Shown: positions 42,246 through 53,429, numbered from the stretch's first letter. The stretch: DNA of 64,000 nt from Streptococcus sanguinis (GCF_026781265.1 NZ_JAKUVC010000002.1:62001-126000), one strand, 5' to 3'. The notes: generated from the letters alone by a model not told the origin. A program made the numbers and translations.

Positions 42246-45200
42246 ATGCCAAAACGTAAAGATATTCAGAAAATTATGGTCATTGGTTCTGGTCCTATCG
42301 TCATCGGCCAGGCTGCGGAGTTTGACTATGCAGGAACTCAAGCTTGCCTGTCCTTGAAAGAAGAGGGCTACAGTGTTGTCTTGGTTAATTCTAACCCAGC
42401 AACCATCATGACGGACAAGGAAATTGCGGACCGGGTTTATATCGAGCCAATCACGCTGGAGTTTGTTGCGCGGATTTTGCGTAAAGAGCGGCCAGATGCT
42501 CTGCTGCCTACTCTGGGTGGCCAGACCGGACTCAATATGGCCATGGAACTATCCAAGTCAGGACTTTTAGAAGAGCTGGGAGTGGAACTTTTGGGAACCA
42601 AGCTGTCGGCCATTGACCAAGCGGAAGACAGGGATCTCTTCAAGCAGCTGATGGAAGAGCTAGGCCAGCCCATCCCTGAGTCAGAAATTGTCAATACAGT
42701 GGATGAAGCGCTGGAATTTGCGGCTGGCATCGGCTATCCAGTCATTGTCCGTCCGGCTTTTACACTGGGAGGAACTGGCGGCGGTATCTGTAGCAATGAA
42801 GAAGAGCTGCAGGAAATCGCAGAAAACGGCCTCAAACTTTCTCCTGTTACTCAGTGTCTAATCGAGCGATCTATAGCGGGCTTTAAGGAAATCGAATACG
42901 AAGTCATGCGGGATGGCGCCGACAATGCGCTAGTCGTCTGTAATATGGAAAACTTTGACCCAGTCGGCATTCACACAGGGGATTCAATCGTCTTTGCGCC
43001 TAGTCAGACTATATCAGACTATGAATACCAGATGCTGCGGGACGCCAGTCTCAAGATTATTCGAGCGCTGAAGATTGAGGGGGGCTGTAATGTACAGCTG
43101 GCTCTGGACCCGCATAGTTTCAAATACTATGTTATCGAGGTCAATCCACGGGTTTCTCGCTCATCAGCCCTTGCCTCTAAGGCGACTGGCTATCCGATTG
43201 CCAAGTTGGCTGCGAAAATCGCAGTCGGGCTTACATTGGATGAAATCATCAATCCAGTGACAGGCTCTACCTATGCTATGTTTGAGCCGGCTCTGGACTA
43301 TGTGGTCGCTAAAATTCCACGCTTTCCATTTGATAAATTTGAGCAGGGTGAACGCCGTCTGGGAACCCAGATGAAGGCGACAGGGGAAGTCATGGCTATC
43401 GGCCGCAATATTGAGGAGAGTTTACTCAAGGCCTGCCGCTCTTTGGAAGTTGGTGTGGACCACAACGAGTTGCCTGCTCTCAGTCAAGTAAGCGATGATG
43501 AGCTGATGAGGAAGATTGTCAAGGCGCAAGATGACCGGCTTTTCTATATCTCAGAGGCTATTCGCCGTGGTTACAGTCCGGATGAAATTGCCGAGCTGAC
43601 CAAGATTGATGTCTTTTTCCTGGATAAGCTGCTCCATATTTACGAAATTGAGCAGGAGCTGGCTAGTCATATCGGAGATCGCTATGTGCTTAAGAAAGCC
43701 AAGCAAAATGGCTTTGCGGATACTAAGATTGCTGCCTTGTGGGACATGACGGCCGAGCAGGTGCGTCGCATCCGGCAGGAGCAGAAGATTATGCCGGTTT
43801 ACAAGATGGTGGATACCTGTGCTGCTGAGTTCGAGTCTGCGACACCTTATTTCTACTCTACCTATGGCTTTGAAAATGAATCTGTCAAATCCAGTAAGGA
43901 ATCTGTTCTAGTGCTGGGCTCAGGTCCAATCCGAATCGGGCAAGGGGTCGAGTTTGACTATGCGACGGTTCATTCTGTAAAGGCTATTCAGGCAGCTGGC
44001 TACGAAGCGATTATCATGAACAGCAATCCAGAGACTGTATCGACTGACTTTTCTGTCTCTGACAAGCTCTACTTTGAGCCGTTGACCTTTGAAGATGTCA
44101 TGAATGTCATTGAGCTGGAGCAGCCTAAAGGCGTTATCGTTCAGTTTGGCGGGCAGACAGCCATTAATCTTGCAGAGCCACTGTCCAAGGCTGGTGTGAA
44201 GATTCTAGGTACCCAAGTGGCGGACTTGGATCGAGCTGAGGATCGCGATCTCTTTGAGCAAGCTCTGAAGGAGTTGGATATTCCGCAGCCGCCGGGTCAG
44301 ACGGCCACTAATGAAGAGGAAGCAGTAGAGGCTGCTCGTAAGATTGGCTTCCCTGTTCTGGTGCGGCCTTCCTATGTCTTGGGTGGTCGTGCCATGGAAA
44401 TCGTAGAAAACGAAGCGGATCTACGCTCTTATATGCGGACAGCGGTTAAGGCCAGTCCAGACCATCCGGTTTTGGTGGATTCTTACATTGTTGGGGATGA
44501 GTGCGAGGTGGATGCCATTTCAGATGGCCGTCAGATCTTGATTCCAGGGATTATGGAGCATATAGAGCGGGCAGGAGTTCACTCAGGAGATTCCATGGCA
44601 GCCTATCCGCCGCAAACTCTATCGCAGAAAGTCAAGGATACTATTGCAGACTATACCAAGCGTTTGGCTCTGGGACTGAACTGTATCGGCATGATGAATA
44701 TTCAGTTCGTCATCAAGGATGAGCAGGTCTATGTCATTGAGGTCAATCCGCGGGCCAGCCGGACTGTTCCTTTCTTGTCCAAGGTAACCGATATTCCGAT
44801 GGCGCAAGTAGCGACTCGTTTGATCCTTGGAGAAAGTCTGGTAGATCTGGACTATGAAGACGGCCTTCATCCAGAGAGTTCCATGGTTCATATCAAGGCG
44901 CCAGTCTTCTCCTTTACCAAGCTGGCGAAGGTTGACAGTCTCTTGGGACCTGAAATGAAGTCTACTGGTGAAGTAATGGGCAGCGACCGTACTTTGGAAA
45001 AAGCGCTCTACAAGGCTTTTGAGGCTTCCTATCTCCATCTGCCAAACTTTGGAAATGTCGTCTTTACTATTGCATATGATAGCAAGGAAGAAGCCCTGCA
45101 GCTGGCTCAGCGTTTTGCCAATATTGGCTATGGTATCTGGGCAACTAAGGGGACAGCCTCTTATTTTGAAAATCACGGCCTACACGTTCGACTGGTGGAA

Positions 45201-45425
45201 AAAATCGGCAGTGATGATAACAAGGATATTCCAGCCTATATCCGCAAGGGCAAGGTTCAGGCTATTATCAACACGGTCGGAACCAAGCGTACAGCAGATA
45301 AGCATGGTCAAATTATCCGTAGCTCAGCTATTGAGCATGGAGTGCCACTCTTTACAGCCTTGGACACGGCCGATGCCATGCTGAAGGTACTGGAAAGCCG
45401 CAGCTTCACTACAGAAGCGATTTAG
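42246..45425 (+). CDS. carB: Carbamoyl-phosphate synthase large subunit
   Basis: A 1059-residue enzyme made of two homologous ATP-grasp halves: [23 protein letters not shown] at the start and [23 protein letters not shown] near residue 553. An MGS-like allosteric domain follows at the C-terminus. It makes carbamoyl phosphate from bicarbonate, ammonia and two ATP for pyrimidine and arginine synthesis. The length is normal for Firmicutes, and it is the last gene of the operon. Confidence 0.97.
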   Translation: MPKRKDIQKIMVIGSGPIVIGQAAEFDYAGTQACLSLKEEGYSVVLVNSNPATIMTDKEIADRVYIEPITLEFVARILRKERPDALLPTLGGQTGLNMAMELSKSGLLEELGVELLGTKLSAIDQAEDRDLFKQLMEELGQPIPESEIVNTVDEALEFAAGIGYPVIVRPAFTLGGTGGGICSNEEELQEIAENGLKLSPVTQCLIERSIAGFKEIEYEVMRDGADNALVVCNMENFDPVGIHTGDSIVFAPSQTISDYEYQMLRDASLKIIRALKIEGGCNVQLALDPHSFKYYVIEVNPRVSRSSALASKATGYPIAKLAAKIAVGLTLDEIINPVTGSTYAMFEPALDYVVAKIPRFPFDKFEQGERRLGTQMKATGEVMAIGRNIEESLLKACRSLEVGVDHNELPALSQVSDDELMRKIVKAQDDRLFYISEAIRRGYSPDEIAELTKIDVFFLDKLLHIYEIEQELASHIGDRYVLKKAKQNGFADTKIAALWDMTAEQVRRIRQEQKIMPVYKMVDTCAAEFESATPYFYSTYGFENESVKSSKESVLVLGSGPIRIGQGVEFDYATVHSVKAIQAAGYEAIIMNSNPETVSTDFSVSDKLYFEPLTFEDVMNVIELEQPKGVIVQFGGQTAINLAEPLSKAGVKILGTQVADLDRAEDRDLFEQALKELDIPQPPGQTATNEEEAVEAARKIGFPVLVRPSYVLGGRAMEIVENEADLRSYMRTAVKASPDHPVLVDSYIVGDECEVDAISDGRQILIPGIMEHIERAGVHSGDSMAAYPPQTLSQKVKDTIADYTKRLALGLNCIGMMNIQFVIKDEQVYVIEVNPRASRTVPFLSKVTDIPMAQVATRLILGESLVDLDYEDGLHPESSMVHIKAPVFSFTKLAKVDSLLGPEMKSTGEVMGSDRTLEKALYKAFEASYLHLPNFGNVVFTIAYDSKEEALQLAQRFANIGYGIWATKGTASYFENHGLHVRLVEKIGSDDNKDIPAYIRKGKVQAIINTVGTKRTADKHGQIIRSSAIEHGVPLFTALDTADAMLKVLESRSFTTEAI

Positions 45426-45584
45426 AGATGGAGTTTTCAGTTCCAGATTGTCATTTGACAGTCTGAAAGTCTGAAAAGTAATCTCATACAGCAAACATTG
45501 AGAAATGCATCTGTCCAAGTTTATCCTGTCCTTGAATAGTCATAATAAATAACCTTTCAAAATATATTGGAATTAAAAGCAAAG

Positions 45585-45617
45585 AGGAAGTGGGAAGGAA
45601 TTCTGCTTCCTTTTTTC
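45585..45617 (+). terminator. Probable terminator after carB
   Basis: AGGAAG with CTTCCT arms followed by T6; the stretch from the carB stop (45426) to here holds only a weak 10-bp inverted repeat near 45448. Confidence 0.5.
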
Positions 45618-45635
45618 TTTATTTTCTTAAAAAAC

Positions 45636-45700
45636 TTGACAAAGAAGTTGACAAAGTGTATGATATTAACCGGTTAATAAACTAGTTAATAATTAGTTAA
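45636..45700 (+). promoter_or_regulatory. Promoter with AdcR zinc-repressor operator
   Basis: TTGACA, 17-bp spacer and TATGAT at 45659, followed by a perfect AdcR box TTAACCGGTTAA (45666-45677). Two AGTTAA half-site-like repeats follow. Zinc-loaded AdcR would block transcription, so the genes should be induced by zinc shortage. Confidence 0.9.
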
Positions 45701-45709
45701 GGAGATGTT

Positions 45710-46648
45710 ATGAAACGCGCTTTAAAATTTTCAGCTTGCCTTAGCCTGCTGGCCCTGGCCTTGTGTCTCTGGGCTTGTCAGTCTCAAAAGGAATCCAGTC
45801 CATCCAGTCCGTCGCAAGGATTGAAGATTGTAACCAGCTTTTATTCTATCTACTCTATGGTCAAGGCTATATCGGGCGATCTGAATGATGTGCGCATGAT
45901 TCAGTCTAGCAACGGTATTCATGATTTTGAGCCTTCAGCCAATGACGTTGCAGCTATCTATGATGCAGATGTCTTTGTCTATCACTCACGGACCTTGGAG
46001 TCCTGGGCTGGCGAGCTGAATCCTAGTCTCAAGAATTCCAAGGTTCAAGTCTTTGAGGCTTCCCAGGGTATGAAGCTGGATCGAGTCGCTGGCTTGGAAG
46101 ATGTCCAAGCAGGAGAGGGAGTGGATGAGAAGACGCTCTATGACCCCCATACATGGTTGGATCCTCAGAAGGCTGCAGAGGAAGCTCAGATTATCGCCGA
46201 CAGACTGTCGGAGCTGGATAGCGACCATCGGGATACTTATCAAGCCAATGCCCGTAAATTTCAAGAAGAAGCCAAAAAACTGACAGACCGCTATCAGGAG
46301 ATTTTTGATAAAGTGCCCAACAAGACCTTTGTCACCCAGCATACAGCCTTTTCTTATCTAGCCAAGCGCTTCGGGCTGACCCAGTTGGGCATTGCTGGTA
46401 TTTCACCAGAGCAGGAGCCTAGTCCGCGTCAGCTGACAGAGATAGAAGACTTTGTCAAGGAGCACCAGGTGAAGACCATTTTTGTGGAAAGCAATGCTTC
46501 TTCCAAAGTGGCTCAAACTCTGGTCAAGGCGACCGGTGTACAAATCAAGGAGCTGAATCCTCTGGAAGCAGACCCAGCCAACCAACTATCTTATTTAGAA
46601 AATTTAGAAAAAAATTTAGCTGTTTTAGCTAAAGATTTGAAAGGATAA
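45710..46648 (+). CDS. adcAII: Zinc-binding ABC transporter lipoprotein (AdcAII/Lmb-like)
   Basis: A 312-residue substrate-binding protein with a lipobox (LWAC, Cys about residue 23). Zinc ligands are visible as His in GIHDFEPS, His in DPHTWLDP, His in TQHTAFSYL and an acidic residue near FVESNASS. It lacks the long His-rich loop and C-terminal ZinT domain of AdcA, so it belongs to the AdcAII/Lmb group. It hands zinc to the AdcBC permease encoded elsewhere. The AdcR box upstream and the pht gene 9 bp downstream match the known adcAII-pht arrangement, in which Pht proteins help collect zinc. Confidence 0.93.
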   Translation: MKRALKFSACLSLLALALCLWACQSQKESSPSSPSQGLKIVTSFYSIYSMVKAISGDLNDVRMIQSSNGIHDFEPSANDVAAIYDADVFVYHSRTLESWAGELNPSLKNSKVQVFEASQGMKLDRVAGLEDVQAGEGVDEKTLYDPHTWLDPQKAAEEAQIIADRLSELDSDHRDTYQANARKFQEEAKKLTDRYQEIFDKVPNKTFVTQHTAFSYLAKRFGLTQLGIAGISPEQEPSPRQLTEIEDFVKEHQVKTIFVESNASSKVAQTLVKATGVQIKELNPLEADPANQLSYLENLEKNLAVLAKDLKG

Positions 46649-46657
46649 AGGAAAACC

Positions 46658-49600
46658 ATGAAAAAGAAATATTTCCTTGCTTCAGCAGCTGTATTAGCTC
46701 TTGGTCTCGGAACTTACGGGCTTATCCAATGGCAAGTTCAGCCCCGAACTCAGTCCAAAGATAACAAAGTAGCCTATATTGAGGACAAGACTTCGGGTGA
46801 CAAGACGGATAAAAATTTGACATCTGACCAAATCAATGATGAGGAAGGTATTGAAGCGGAGCAAATCGTTGTGAAAATCACAGATCAGGGCTATGTCACT
46901 TCTCATGGAGACCATTATCATTACTTTGATGGTAAAGTGCCTTTTGATGCCATTATCAGCGAAGAGTTGATTATCCGAGATCCTAACTATACGCTGCAGG
47001 AAGCAGATATAGTCAATGAGGTCAAGGATGGCTATATCATCAAGCTAGATGGGAAGTATTATCTCTACCTCAAGGATGCCAAGCATACCAGTAATGTCCG
47101 CTCGGTGGATGAAATTGCTCGGCAGAAGAAGCTGCATAAGACCAAGGAAGCAGGCGATAGTGGCAAATCTTCCACTACAAAATCAAGCAGAACTCGCGAT
47201 TTCAGTCAACCCAGCAAGTCCCTAGCTGCGGGAAAGACGGCAGCAGACCTTGCAGGAATTTCCCACCAAGGGCAAGGGGGATATAAAACGGATGACGGTT
47301 ATACTTTCAGCCCCTCTGACGTCATCGAGGATACTGGCGATGCTTTTATCGTGCCGCATGGCGGCCATTTTCACTACATTCCCAAGAGCGACTTGTCGCC
47401 GGCAGAATTGGCTGCGGCTCAGAGCTACTGGAATAGCAGACGGGCTGGCGGACGAGTAAATCCGCCTGACTACAACAGGACGATTGCTTCTTCCGATACT
47501 TGGAATCAGAATAGTGCTATCAATCAGGGTGAACCTGTCTCAAATCCGTCTCCACAGCTGCCAAATCATTCAAAGATTGACCAGCCAAGTCATGGCTTAG
47601 CGGTTACTCAGCCGAGTCCGTCTAATTCGCTCCAGCCGTCTCAAACATCTCAGCCATCCTTGCCAAGTCTGCTGCAGCAGCTCTATGCCCTGCCTCAGTC
47701 TCAGCGCTATCACGAAGGGGACGGTGTGGTTTTTGACCCACTGAAAATCAGCCGTCGGACAGAAAATGGGATCGTTATTCCCCACGGAAATCACCATCAT
47801 TTCATTCCTTATGACAAGCTGTCAGACTTGGAAGCTAAGATTGCCCGCTTGATTCCTATTGGTTATACTTACAAGCCGCTAGGAGATCCTCTGCAAGCTT
47901 TGAAGCCTCAGTTACCGTCACAGCCTGAGCACGACCATGGTTTTCATGCGGAGGCTGTCATTGGCAAGGACGACCATGGCTACATGGTATCGCATGGAGA
48001 TCACGCTCATTACTTTTACAAGAAAGACTTGACTGCTGAACAGATTCAAGCAGCGGAGCAAGTCTTGGCCAAGCAACAGCCAGTAAAACCATCAGCAGCA
48101 GTCAATGACGCTGAACGCTATTCACGCGATGCCAGCGATGAGGAAAAGATCGCTTATATCAGCCAAACCTATGGCGTTCCCAATGAGGCGGTTCGCATCT
48201 CAAATGGCTTCTTTGTCTTTAATAACCCTGACCAAGCCTATGATCCGAAGCATATCCACCCCTATGCTGTCCGCAAGGAGCATGTTCGCATTCCTCTGGT
48301 AACGGGCAATGCAGAGCTGGACTTCATGAATGAGCTCTACACAACAGCCTTGCGCTCAGGTCTGTCGCCTTACAGTCTGCAGGTGGAAGATGGTCAGTTT
48401 GTCATTCCTCATGGCGACCACAATCACTATATCAAAATCCAGTCCAAGGGCGCTGCAGCAGCCTTGAAAAATCGTCTACCTCAGATTCAATCTAAATATG
48501 AGCAGGGCGATTATGATGAGGCTGCTGTTTTGCAAAAAGTAGAAAGTCTAAAATCGGACAGTCAGCGTCTCTATGCCGATGATCCTCTTATGCAGCGGCG
48601 GATTGAGCTGGCTTTGGGGCAGTTTGTGGAAACCATGAAGAAGCTGCCTAGCAACTCAACAGCTGGCTACCTGAGCAGTCTGGACAACTTTGATAAGCAG
48701 TTTATCCATGTGGATCAGACGGTCAAGCCAATCCAAGAGACCGAGCTGGACAAGAGCTATCAAGGACTTTTGGAGAGAATGAACCGACTTGATACGGATA
48801 GCTATGGATTGAAGAAAGCTGACTTGCTGCAGCGTCTGCAAAATGCTTATGCTGGCCAGAATCAAGCTGAAATGGCAGAGCTAGGACAAGTATTATCTGC
48901 TTTAGAAGATTATCATGATCGGACAGGCGTCACAGCGGTTGATTATATTCGTTATTTCTACCAAGCTTTAGAGGATGGGCGTTTGAGCCCTGAGCTGCGC
49001 AGAAAAGCAGCCGAGCTGACCTTGACTCTCTATAAGTCTCAAGCCTTTATAGAAGCGACCAATCTCCAACAGCTTTTCCCTGCCCTCTATCAGACTAAAA
49101 AAGAGATTGCAGCTGCCCTTGCTAGCGGTCAGCCTTCTCCGTCCTCTGAAAAGACAGAGCTGGATCAGGGAGAGCCAGATCAGCCAACCTACAAAGCCAT
49201 GATTTATGACTTTTTGAAGGGTATTTATGATGATTTTGGCACCTCGGATGATAGCGAGAAGAGTGCTCAAGCCCTTGTCTTCCTTGGGAAAGCGCAGGAA
49301 TTGCTTGGAGAAGTAAAGGACCAAAACAGCCGAGCAGACTATGCAGCTAGAATCTTAGAATTAGGCAAGGAATTAAAGAGCAGCAGCTCAGACAAGCAGG
49401 CTCTGCTGACAGCAAGTCAGAAGCTTTTAGATCAGATGAGCCGGACCATTGCTGGGCAAAAGGAAGAGCCGTCTAATACGGAAAATCAGGAAGTTTATCA
49501 ACAGCTTTATAATCTGCTCATGTCTATCCATCAGTATTTGGAAAAGAATCAAGGAAGTGAGCAGCAATACCAGCAGCTGGACCAGCTTTTTGATAAGCTT

Positions 49601-50203
49601 GGACAGAGAGCTACTGACAAGAAAGAGCTGCTCAAGGAAATCTTGGCCTTCCAGCAGTCACTCGTCCATCCTGAGGGGGCAAGCGACTCTGATTCTCAGC
49701 ATAGGGAAGATGATGACTATCACTTTAATCTGCAGGATATGGTCGGAGCGGATGAGCAAGGCTATCGGGTAGCCCATCTGGACCACGAGCATTATATTTA
49801 CAAGAAAGACTTATCAGAAGCTGAGCGCCAAGCAGCAGATGCCTATGCGGTGCAAAAAGGCTTCCTGAAAGCATCAGCTCAACAACCTGCTTCTGGTCAG
49901 CCATCCAGCAGCAGTGCTCCAGAAACTGCGCAAACTAGCAATCTACCTTCCGAATCTGCCACTGGAGAAGCAGCTCAAAACCAATCTGACAAACCAGCAG
50001 AAGCTTCGACAGCTGCAAACCCAACTGGTCAATCAAGCTTAGCAGCGAGTTTTGGCATGACAGAGGAAGCATTCAACCAGAAATTGCAGGAGCTTTCTCA
50101 GCTCTACGGAGTCAGCCCAGAGACTTTCAGCTATAATCCAGAAAGCAGAAGCATCAGCTTTACAGGAGCTGACGGCCAACTGAAGACTGTTCAGATTAGC
50201 TAA
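46658..50203 (+). CDS. Pneumococcal histidine triad (Pht)-family surface protein
   Basis: An 1181-residue surface protein with an N-terminal membrane segment (about residues 5-25, no lipobox Cys). It has histidine-triad motifs HGDHYHYF, HGGHFHYI, HGNHHHFI, HGDHAHYF and HGDHNHYI, and a degenerate last one, LDHEHYIY. The middle is helical, and the C-terminal part is Ser/Ala/Gln-rich followed by a short folded tail (SFGMTEEAFNQKLQEL). Pht proteins bind zinc at the triads and deliver it to AdcAII. The last motif lacks the first His (HLDHEHY has His-Leu-Asp-His-Glu-His, in altered context). It is longer than pneumococcal PhtA-E (about 800-1040). Confidence 0.92.
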   Translation: MKKKYFLASAAVLALGLGTYGLIQWQVQPRTQSKDNKVAYIEDKTSGDKTDKNLTSDQINDEEGIEAEQIVVKITDQGYVTSHGDHYHYFDGKVPFDAIISEELIIRDPNYTLQEADIVNEVKDGYIIKLDGKYYLYLKDAKHTSNVRSVDEIARQKKLHKTKEAGDSGKSSTTKSSRTRDFSQPSKSLAAGKTAADLAGISHQGQGGYKTDDGYTFSPSDVIEDTGDAFIVPHGGHFHYIPKSDLSPAELAAAQSYWNSRRAGGRVNPPDYNRTIASSDTWNQNSAINQGEPVSNPSPQLPNHSKIDQPSHGLAVTQPSPSNSLQPSQTSQPSLPSLLQQLYALPQSQRYHEGDGVVFDPLKISRRTENGIVIPHGNHHHFIPYDKLSDLEAKIARLIPIGYTYKPLGDPLQALKPQLPSQPEHDHGFHAEAVIGKDDHGYMVSHGDHAHYFYKKDLTAEQIQAAEQVLAKQQPVKPSAAVNDAERYSRDASDEEKIAYISQTYGVPNEAVRISNGFFVFNNPDQAYDPKHIHPYAVRKEHVRIPLVTGNAELDFMNELYTTALRSGLSPYSLQVEDGQFVIPHGDHNHYIKIQSKGAAAALKNRLPQIQSKYEQGDYDEAAVLQKVESLKSDSQRLYADDPLMQRRIELALGQFVETMKKLPSNSTAGYLSSLDNFDKQFIHVDQTVKPIQETELDKSYQGLLERMNRLDTDSYGLKKADLLQRLQNAYAGQNQAEMAELGQVLSALEDYHDRTGVTAVDYIRYFYQALEDGRLSPELRRKAAELTLTLYKSQAFIEATNLQQLFPALYQTKKEIAAALASGQPSPSSEKTELDQGEPDQPTYKAMIYDFLKGIYDDFGTSDDSEKSAQALVFLGKAQELLGEVKDQNSRADYAARILELGKELKSSSSDKQALLTASQKLLDQMSRTIAGQKEEPSNTENQEVYQQLYNLLMSIHQYLEKNQGSEQQYQQLDQLFDKLGQRATDKKELLKEILAFQQSLVHPEGASDSDSQHREDDDYHFNLQDMVGADEQGYRVAHLDHEHYIYKKDLSEAERQAADAYAVQKGFLKASAQQPASGQPSSSSAPETAQTSNLPSESATGEAAQNQSDKPAEASTAANPTGQSSLAASFGMTEEAFNQKLQELSQLYGVSPETFSYNPESRSISFTGADGQLKTVQIS

Positions 50204-50230
50204 GCTTACATTTTGATGTAAAACAAGAAT

Positions 50231-50278
50231 AAAACGAATGATGAAGACCGAGCCAAGTCTAAGATATCATTCGTTTTT
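50231..50278 (+). terminator. Rho-independent terminator after the pht gene
   Basis: AAACGAATGAT pairs with ATCATTCGTTT across a 23-nt loop; a T run follows. Confidence 0.75.
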
Positions 50279-50356
50279 GATTTTCACAACCCTATACTTA
50301 TTTGATTGATATTGTGTTAAAATAAACAGAGACTGATAGATGAAAAAATTATCATC

Positions 50357-50883
50357 ATGACAGAAAAAGAACTACCTATTAAAGAGTATCTTAGAGTAAA
50401 AAAAGAAGCTATTTATAGCCGCCTTATATTCTTGATAACGGCGGTTACAGGAGCTATTCTGTCCTTTATTTTGGTCTATTAAAGATCTAGGAATCTAATC
50501 TTTGAAAATGTTTCAATTGGCTTAGTTGTGTTTGCAGGTATTGTTATATCAAGGCCGTATTGGGCAAAAAAGAAACAATACGAGACCCAGTATCCAGAAT
50601 TGAAAGGAATGTCTACAAGAGGTGCTGAAGCTTCTGGGAATTTTTTGGGAAGACATCTGATTGTATATCCAGCCATTCTTGTTTATATGGTTTGGGCCAT
50701 TTTCGCTTCTTATCATCTGTTCAAAATCAGGAGATAGTAGATATTGATCTTCCGGCGATTAGTACAGAAACTGAGTATAGTTTAGATTTTCCAAAATCAG
50801 ATAGTTCAGCGAGTACTGGAGACAGTCAAGGAGACAATCAATTAGATGCTTCGTCAATCATACAAAATGAAAGTGGGGAGTAG
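50357..50883 (+). pseudogene. Broken gene for a small membrane protein
   Basis: An ATG frame encodes a basic N-terminus and one membrane segment, then meets TAA at 50480-50482. The same frame continues with a second hydrophobic part (ENVSIGLVVFAGIVISRPYW) and a third (LIVYPAILVYMVWAIFASYHLF), stopping at 50737. An acidic, Ser-rich tail continues in another frame to 50883. One nonsense and one frameshift change would restore a three-segment membrane protein. Composition is AT-rich. The original function is unknown. Confidence 0.55.
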
Positions 50884-50992
50884 ACATAGATAAACTTATA
50901 ATTTGAAAGTTGGGTTAAGGTATTGATTTCTAAAAAAATTAAGAATATTTAAGTAGTGAAATTTGAAGCATAAAAAAAGAAACGAGAGAAAA

Positions 50993-51142
50993 ATGACCAA
51001 AGAAGAATTCATACGATGAATTTTTATCTGCGATTGAACGTCAAGGCTATTATGAAAAAAAAATCCAAGTGTCTATAAGCCTGGGACTAATAAAATTGAG
51101 CAAGTTGAGGGAATTTTTAGAATAAATCAATGGAGTAAATAA
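50993..51142 (+). pseudogene. Frameshifted remnant of a small gene
   Basis: ATG at 50993 opens MTKEEFIR and stops. Shifting frame gives DEFLSAIERQGYYE, and a further shift at the A-run near 51055-51062 gives YKPGTNKIEQVEGIFRINQWSK ending at a TAA near 51140. It looks like a decayed reading frame of about 60 codons just ahead of the immunity-like genes. Confidence 0.45.
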
Positions 51143-51364
51143 ATGAAGACATATAGACTAAAAACAGATACTGAGTGGGATATTACGAGGTATAAAAAAG
51201 CCATTGAAAATCACAGAAAAGTAGATGCTTTCTTAGGTATTGATCCCGAGTATAGAATTGGTCACCGCGATTCATATTATCAAGATATTACGGATACCCA
51301 TATTTTGATAGAATACAGCCTTTATCCAATTTATGTAGAGGGAGATTTTGATATTCCAGATTGA
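51143..51364 (+). CDS. Small hypothetical, possibly immunity-related
   Basis: A 73-residue acidic protein without a known domain. It overlaps the next gene by 17 bp, and its last codons carry the next gene's ribosome binding site. Low GC content and decayed neighbours point to horizontal origin. Small acidic proteins beside a DUF6572 gene often belong to toxin-immunity clusters; no toxin gene is visible here. Confidence 0.5.
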   Translation: MKTYRLKTDTEWDITRYKKAIENHRKVDAFLGIDPEYRIGHRDSYYQDITDTHILIEYSLYPIYVEGDFDIPD

Positions 51365-52019
51365 ACTTTTTAATATTTTAAAGGAATTAGCTTCTAGTCA
51401 GGATATTATACATTTATATCAAGTTGTATCATTTATAAAAAAACAAGAAGATTTACTGGAAGAATATGGTACTTTACCTTTTATCGTTGATGTGGAGAAC
51501 ATAGTACCTATAGTTCTTGAAAGTATTTATAATCTTCCTATTGAGAAAAAGGTTGATTATTACCGTAATATTTGTAATTTAATTGATTCTATGGAGTTTT
51601 TCAAAAACTGTGATAAAGACAAAGTAGAATATATTGTTAATGAGCAAAAGAAAGAGGAAAATAAGAATAGAAGAAAAATTAAATCAGTTGCAGAAGTATG
51701 GCCAATTGTACTAGACGTTACAAGTATTGATGCTATGGGTGTTTCAGATGACCATCTAGAGTTGTTGTTGATTGACAAAAACAAATGGATAGAGTCTCTG
51801 GAAGAAGAACATCTTTTGAAACTTCAAGAAAAACTCAACAACTATATCTACTCCCTCGAAAGCAAGCAATATGTGGAGAGATATGGCGATAGCTTTGACA
51901 AGAAAGTCATCCATATCACTTTCCAATATTCTCCATCTGTTAATGGACTAGCCTTTCTCGCTGCTGTACAGAAAGTGTTACAACCCACAGATATGAGCTT
52001 GAAGGTAGAATTGCCATAG
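51348..52019 (+). CDS. DUF6572-domain protein, immunity-like
   Basis: A 223-residue protein starting from TTG behind AGGGAGA. The C-terminal 100 residues (VLDVTSIDAMGVSDDHLELLLIDKN, then VIHITFQYSP and AAVQKVLQ) match DUF6572, a domain found near polymorphic toxin and immunity genes. The N-terminal half is helical and of unknown type, so the gene may be a fusion. Strongly AT-rich, unlike its neighbours. It ends at a bidirectional terminator shared with pepT. Confidence 0.6.
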   Translation: MIFQIELFNILKELASSQDIIHLYQVVSFIKKQEDLLEEYGTLPFIVDVENIVPIVLESIYNLPIEKKVDYYRNICNLIDSMEFFKNCDKDKVEYIVNEQKKEENKNRRKIKSVAEVWPIVLDVTSIDAMGVSDDHLELLLIDKNKWIESLEEEHLLKLQEKLNNYIYSLESKQYVERYGDSFDKKVIHITFQYSPSVNGLAFLAAVQKVLQPTDMSLKVELP

Positions 52020-52025
52020 TGAGAA

Positions 52026-52068
52026 AAAACCACAGAAATACTTTGTGAACTTCTGTGGTTTCTTTTTT
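52026..52068. terminator. Bidirectional terminator between the DUF6572 gene and pepT
   Basis: AAACCACAGAA pairs with TTCTGTGGTTT; A-rich before and T-rich after, so it serves both converging genes. Confidence 0.85.
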
Positions 52069-53291
52069 TACTCTTGATAGGTAACAATGCCGATGATGGT
52101 ATCGACAGCGCGTTCCATGGTTTCTAGGCTGACATATTCAAAACGTCCGTGCATATTCTCACCACCTGCAAAGAGGTTGGGAGTCGGGATGCCCATAAAG
52201 GAAATTTTAGATCCATCAGTTCCTCCACGGATAGGCTCGATGACAGGCTGGATATCCAGACTTTCCATGACTGCTTTGGCGATATGGATAGGTGTCATGT
52301 CCTTTTCAATGACCTGTTTCATGTTGTAATACTGGTCTTTGAGGGTCAGGATAACGCGCTCGCTGCCCAACTCTTGGTTCATCTTATCAGCAGTAGCCTG
52401 CATAGCAGCTTTGCGATTTTCAAAAGCCTCTGTCTCAAAGTCGCGGACAATATAGCTAGCATGGGCTTCTTCGACAGTACCTGTCAGGTTCATCAGGTGG
52501 TAGAAGCCTTGGTAGCCCTCGGTCTTCTCTGGTCGGTCGGCTTCTGGCAGCTGGTTGTGGAAGTCAATAGCCAGCTGGAGAGCGTTAACCATCTGGTCTT
52601 TAGCAGTTCCCGGATGGACATTGCGGCCTTGGAAGGTCAGCTCTGCTCCAGCAGCGCTAAAGGTTTCGTACTGGAGTTCTCCTAGAGGGCCACCATCTAC
52701 TGTGTAGGCAAAGTCCACATTAAAGTCTTCAGCGTCAAACTTATCAGCCCCGATACCGATTTCTTCGTCTGGTCCAAAGCCAACTCGGATTTCTCCATGC
52801 TTGATTTCTGGATGGGCAGACAGGTATTCGATAGCCGTCATGATTTCAGCAATACCTGACTTGTCATCTGCTCCCAAAAGAGTTGTTCCATCAGTCGTAA
52901 TCAGAGTTTGGCCCTTGTATTTATGGAGACTGGCAAAGTCCGCAGGATCTAAGTTAAAGCCAGATTGCCCCAGCGGAATCACACCGCCGTCATAATTCTC
53001 AATGACCTGCGGCTGAATGTTTTCTGCGTTGAAGTCCGCCGTATCCATGTGGGAAATAAAGCCAATCTTGCGGGTAAAGCTTGGGTCATTGGCTGGCAGA
53101 GTTCCAATCGCAAAGCCGTTGGGCAGGTAGTAGACATTTTCCAAGCCAACCCGCTTCATTTCAGGAATGAGGACATTGTTGGCAAAGTCCACCTGACTCT
53201 GGGTGCTGGGTGTAGTTGTAGATGTCTCGTCTGAGCGCGTGTTGACCTTGACATAAGTCAGGAAACGCTCTAAAAGATTAGGATATTTCAT
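52068..53291 (-). CDS. pepT: Peptidase T (tripeptide aminopeptidase)
   Basis: A 407-residue M20-family dizinc peptidase that removes the N-terminal residue of tripeptides. Metal-site segments are [10 protein letters not shown] (His and Asp about residues 79-81), [13 protein letters not shown] and [15 protein letters not shown] (the two catalytic Glu). The C-terminal [25 protein letters not shown] carries the last ligand region. It completes nitrogen supply from peptides in the cytoplasm. Monocistronic, on the opposite strand to its neighbours. Confidence 0.97.
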   Translation of the reverse strand: MKYPNLLERFLTYVKVNTRSDETSTTTPSTQSQVDFANNVLIPEMKRVGLENVYYLPNGFAIGTLPANDPSFTRKIGFISHMDTADFNAENIQPQVIENYDGGVIPLGQSGFNLDPADFASLHKYKGQTLITTDGTTLLGADDKSGIAEIMTAIEYLSAHPEIKHGEIRVGFGPDEEIGIGADKFDAEDFNVDFAYTVDGGPLGELQYETFSAAGAELTFQGRNVHPGTAKDQMVNALQLAIDFHNQLPEADRPEKTEGYQGFYHLMNLTGTVEEAHASYIVRDFETEAFENRKAAMQATADKMNQELGSERVILTLKDQYYNMKQVIEKDMTPIHIAKAVMESLDIQPVIEPIRGGTDGSKISFMGIPTPNLFAGGENMHGRFEYVSLETMERAVDTIIGIVTYQE

Positions 53292-53429
53292 AAATGCTCC
53301 TTTTTCATTTCATTTAAATCTATTTTAGCATATTCAGGGGAGAGTGAGAAATGTTTTTCGTTTCTTTAGGGCAAAGGTAAAATCTAGCAATTAGTTTTAT
53401 ATCTTGTCAAAATCTGGTAAACTATATCT

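Noticed and set aside
45448..45470. Terminator directly after carB
   Set aside because: The inverted repeat near 45448 has no T run; the AGGAAG/CTTCCT hairpin at 45585 is a better candidate.
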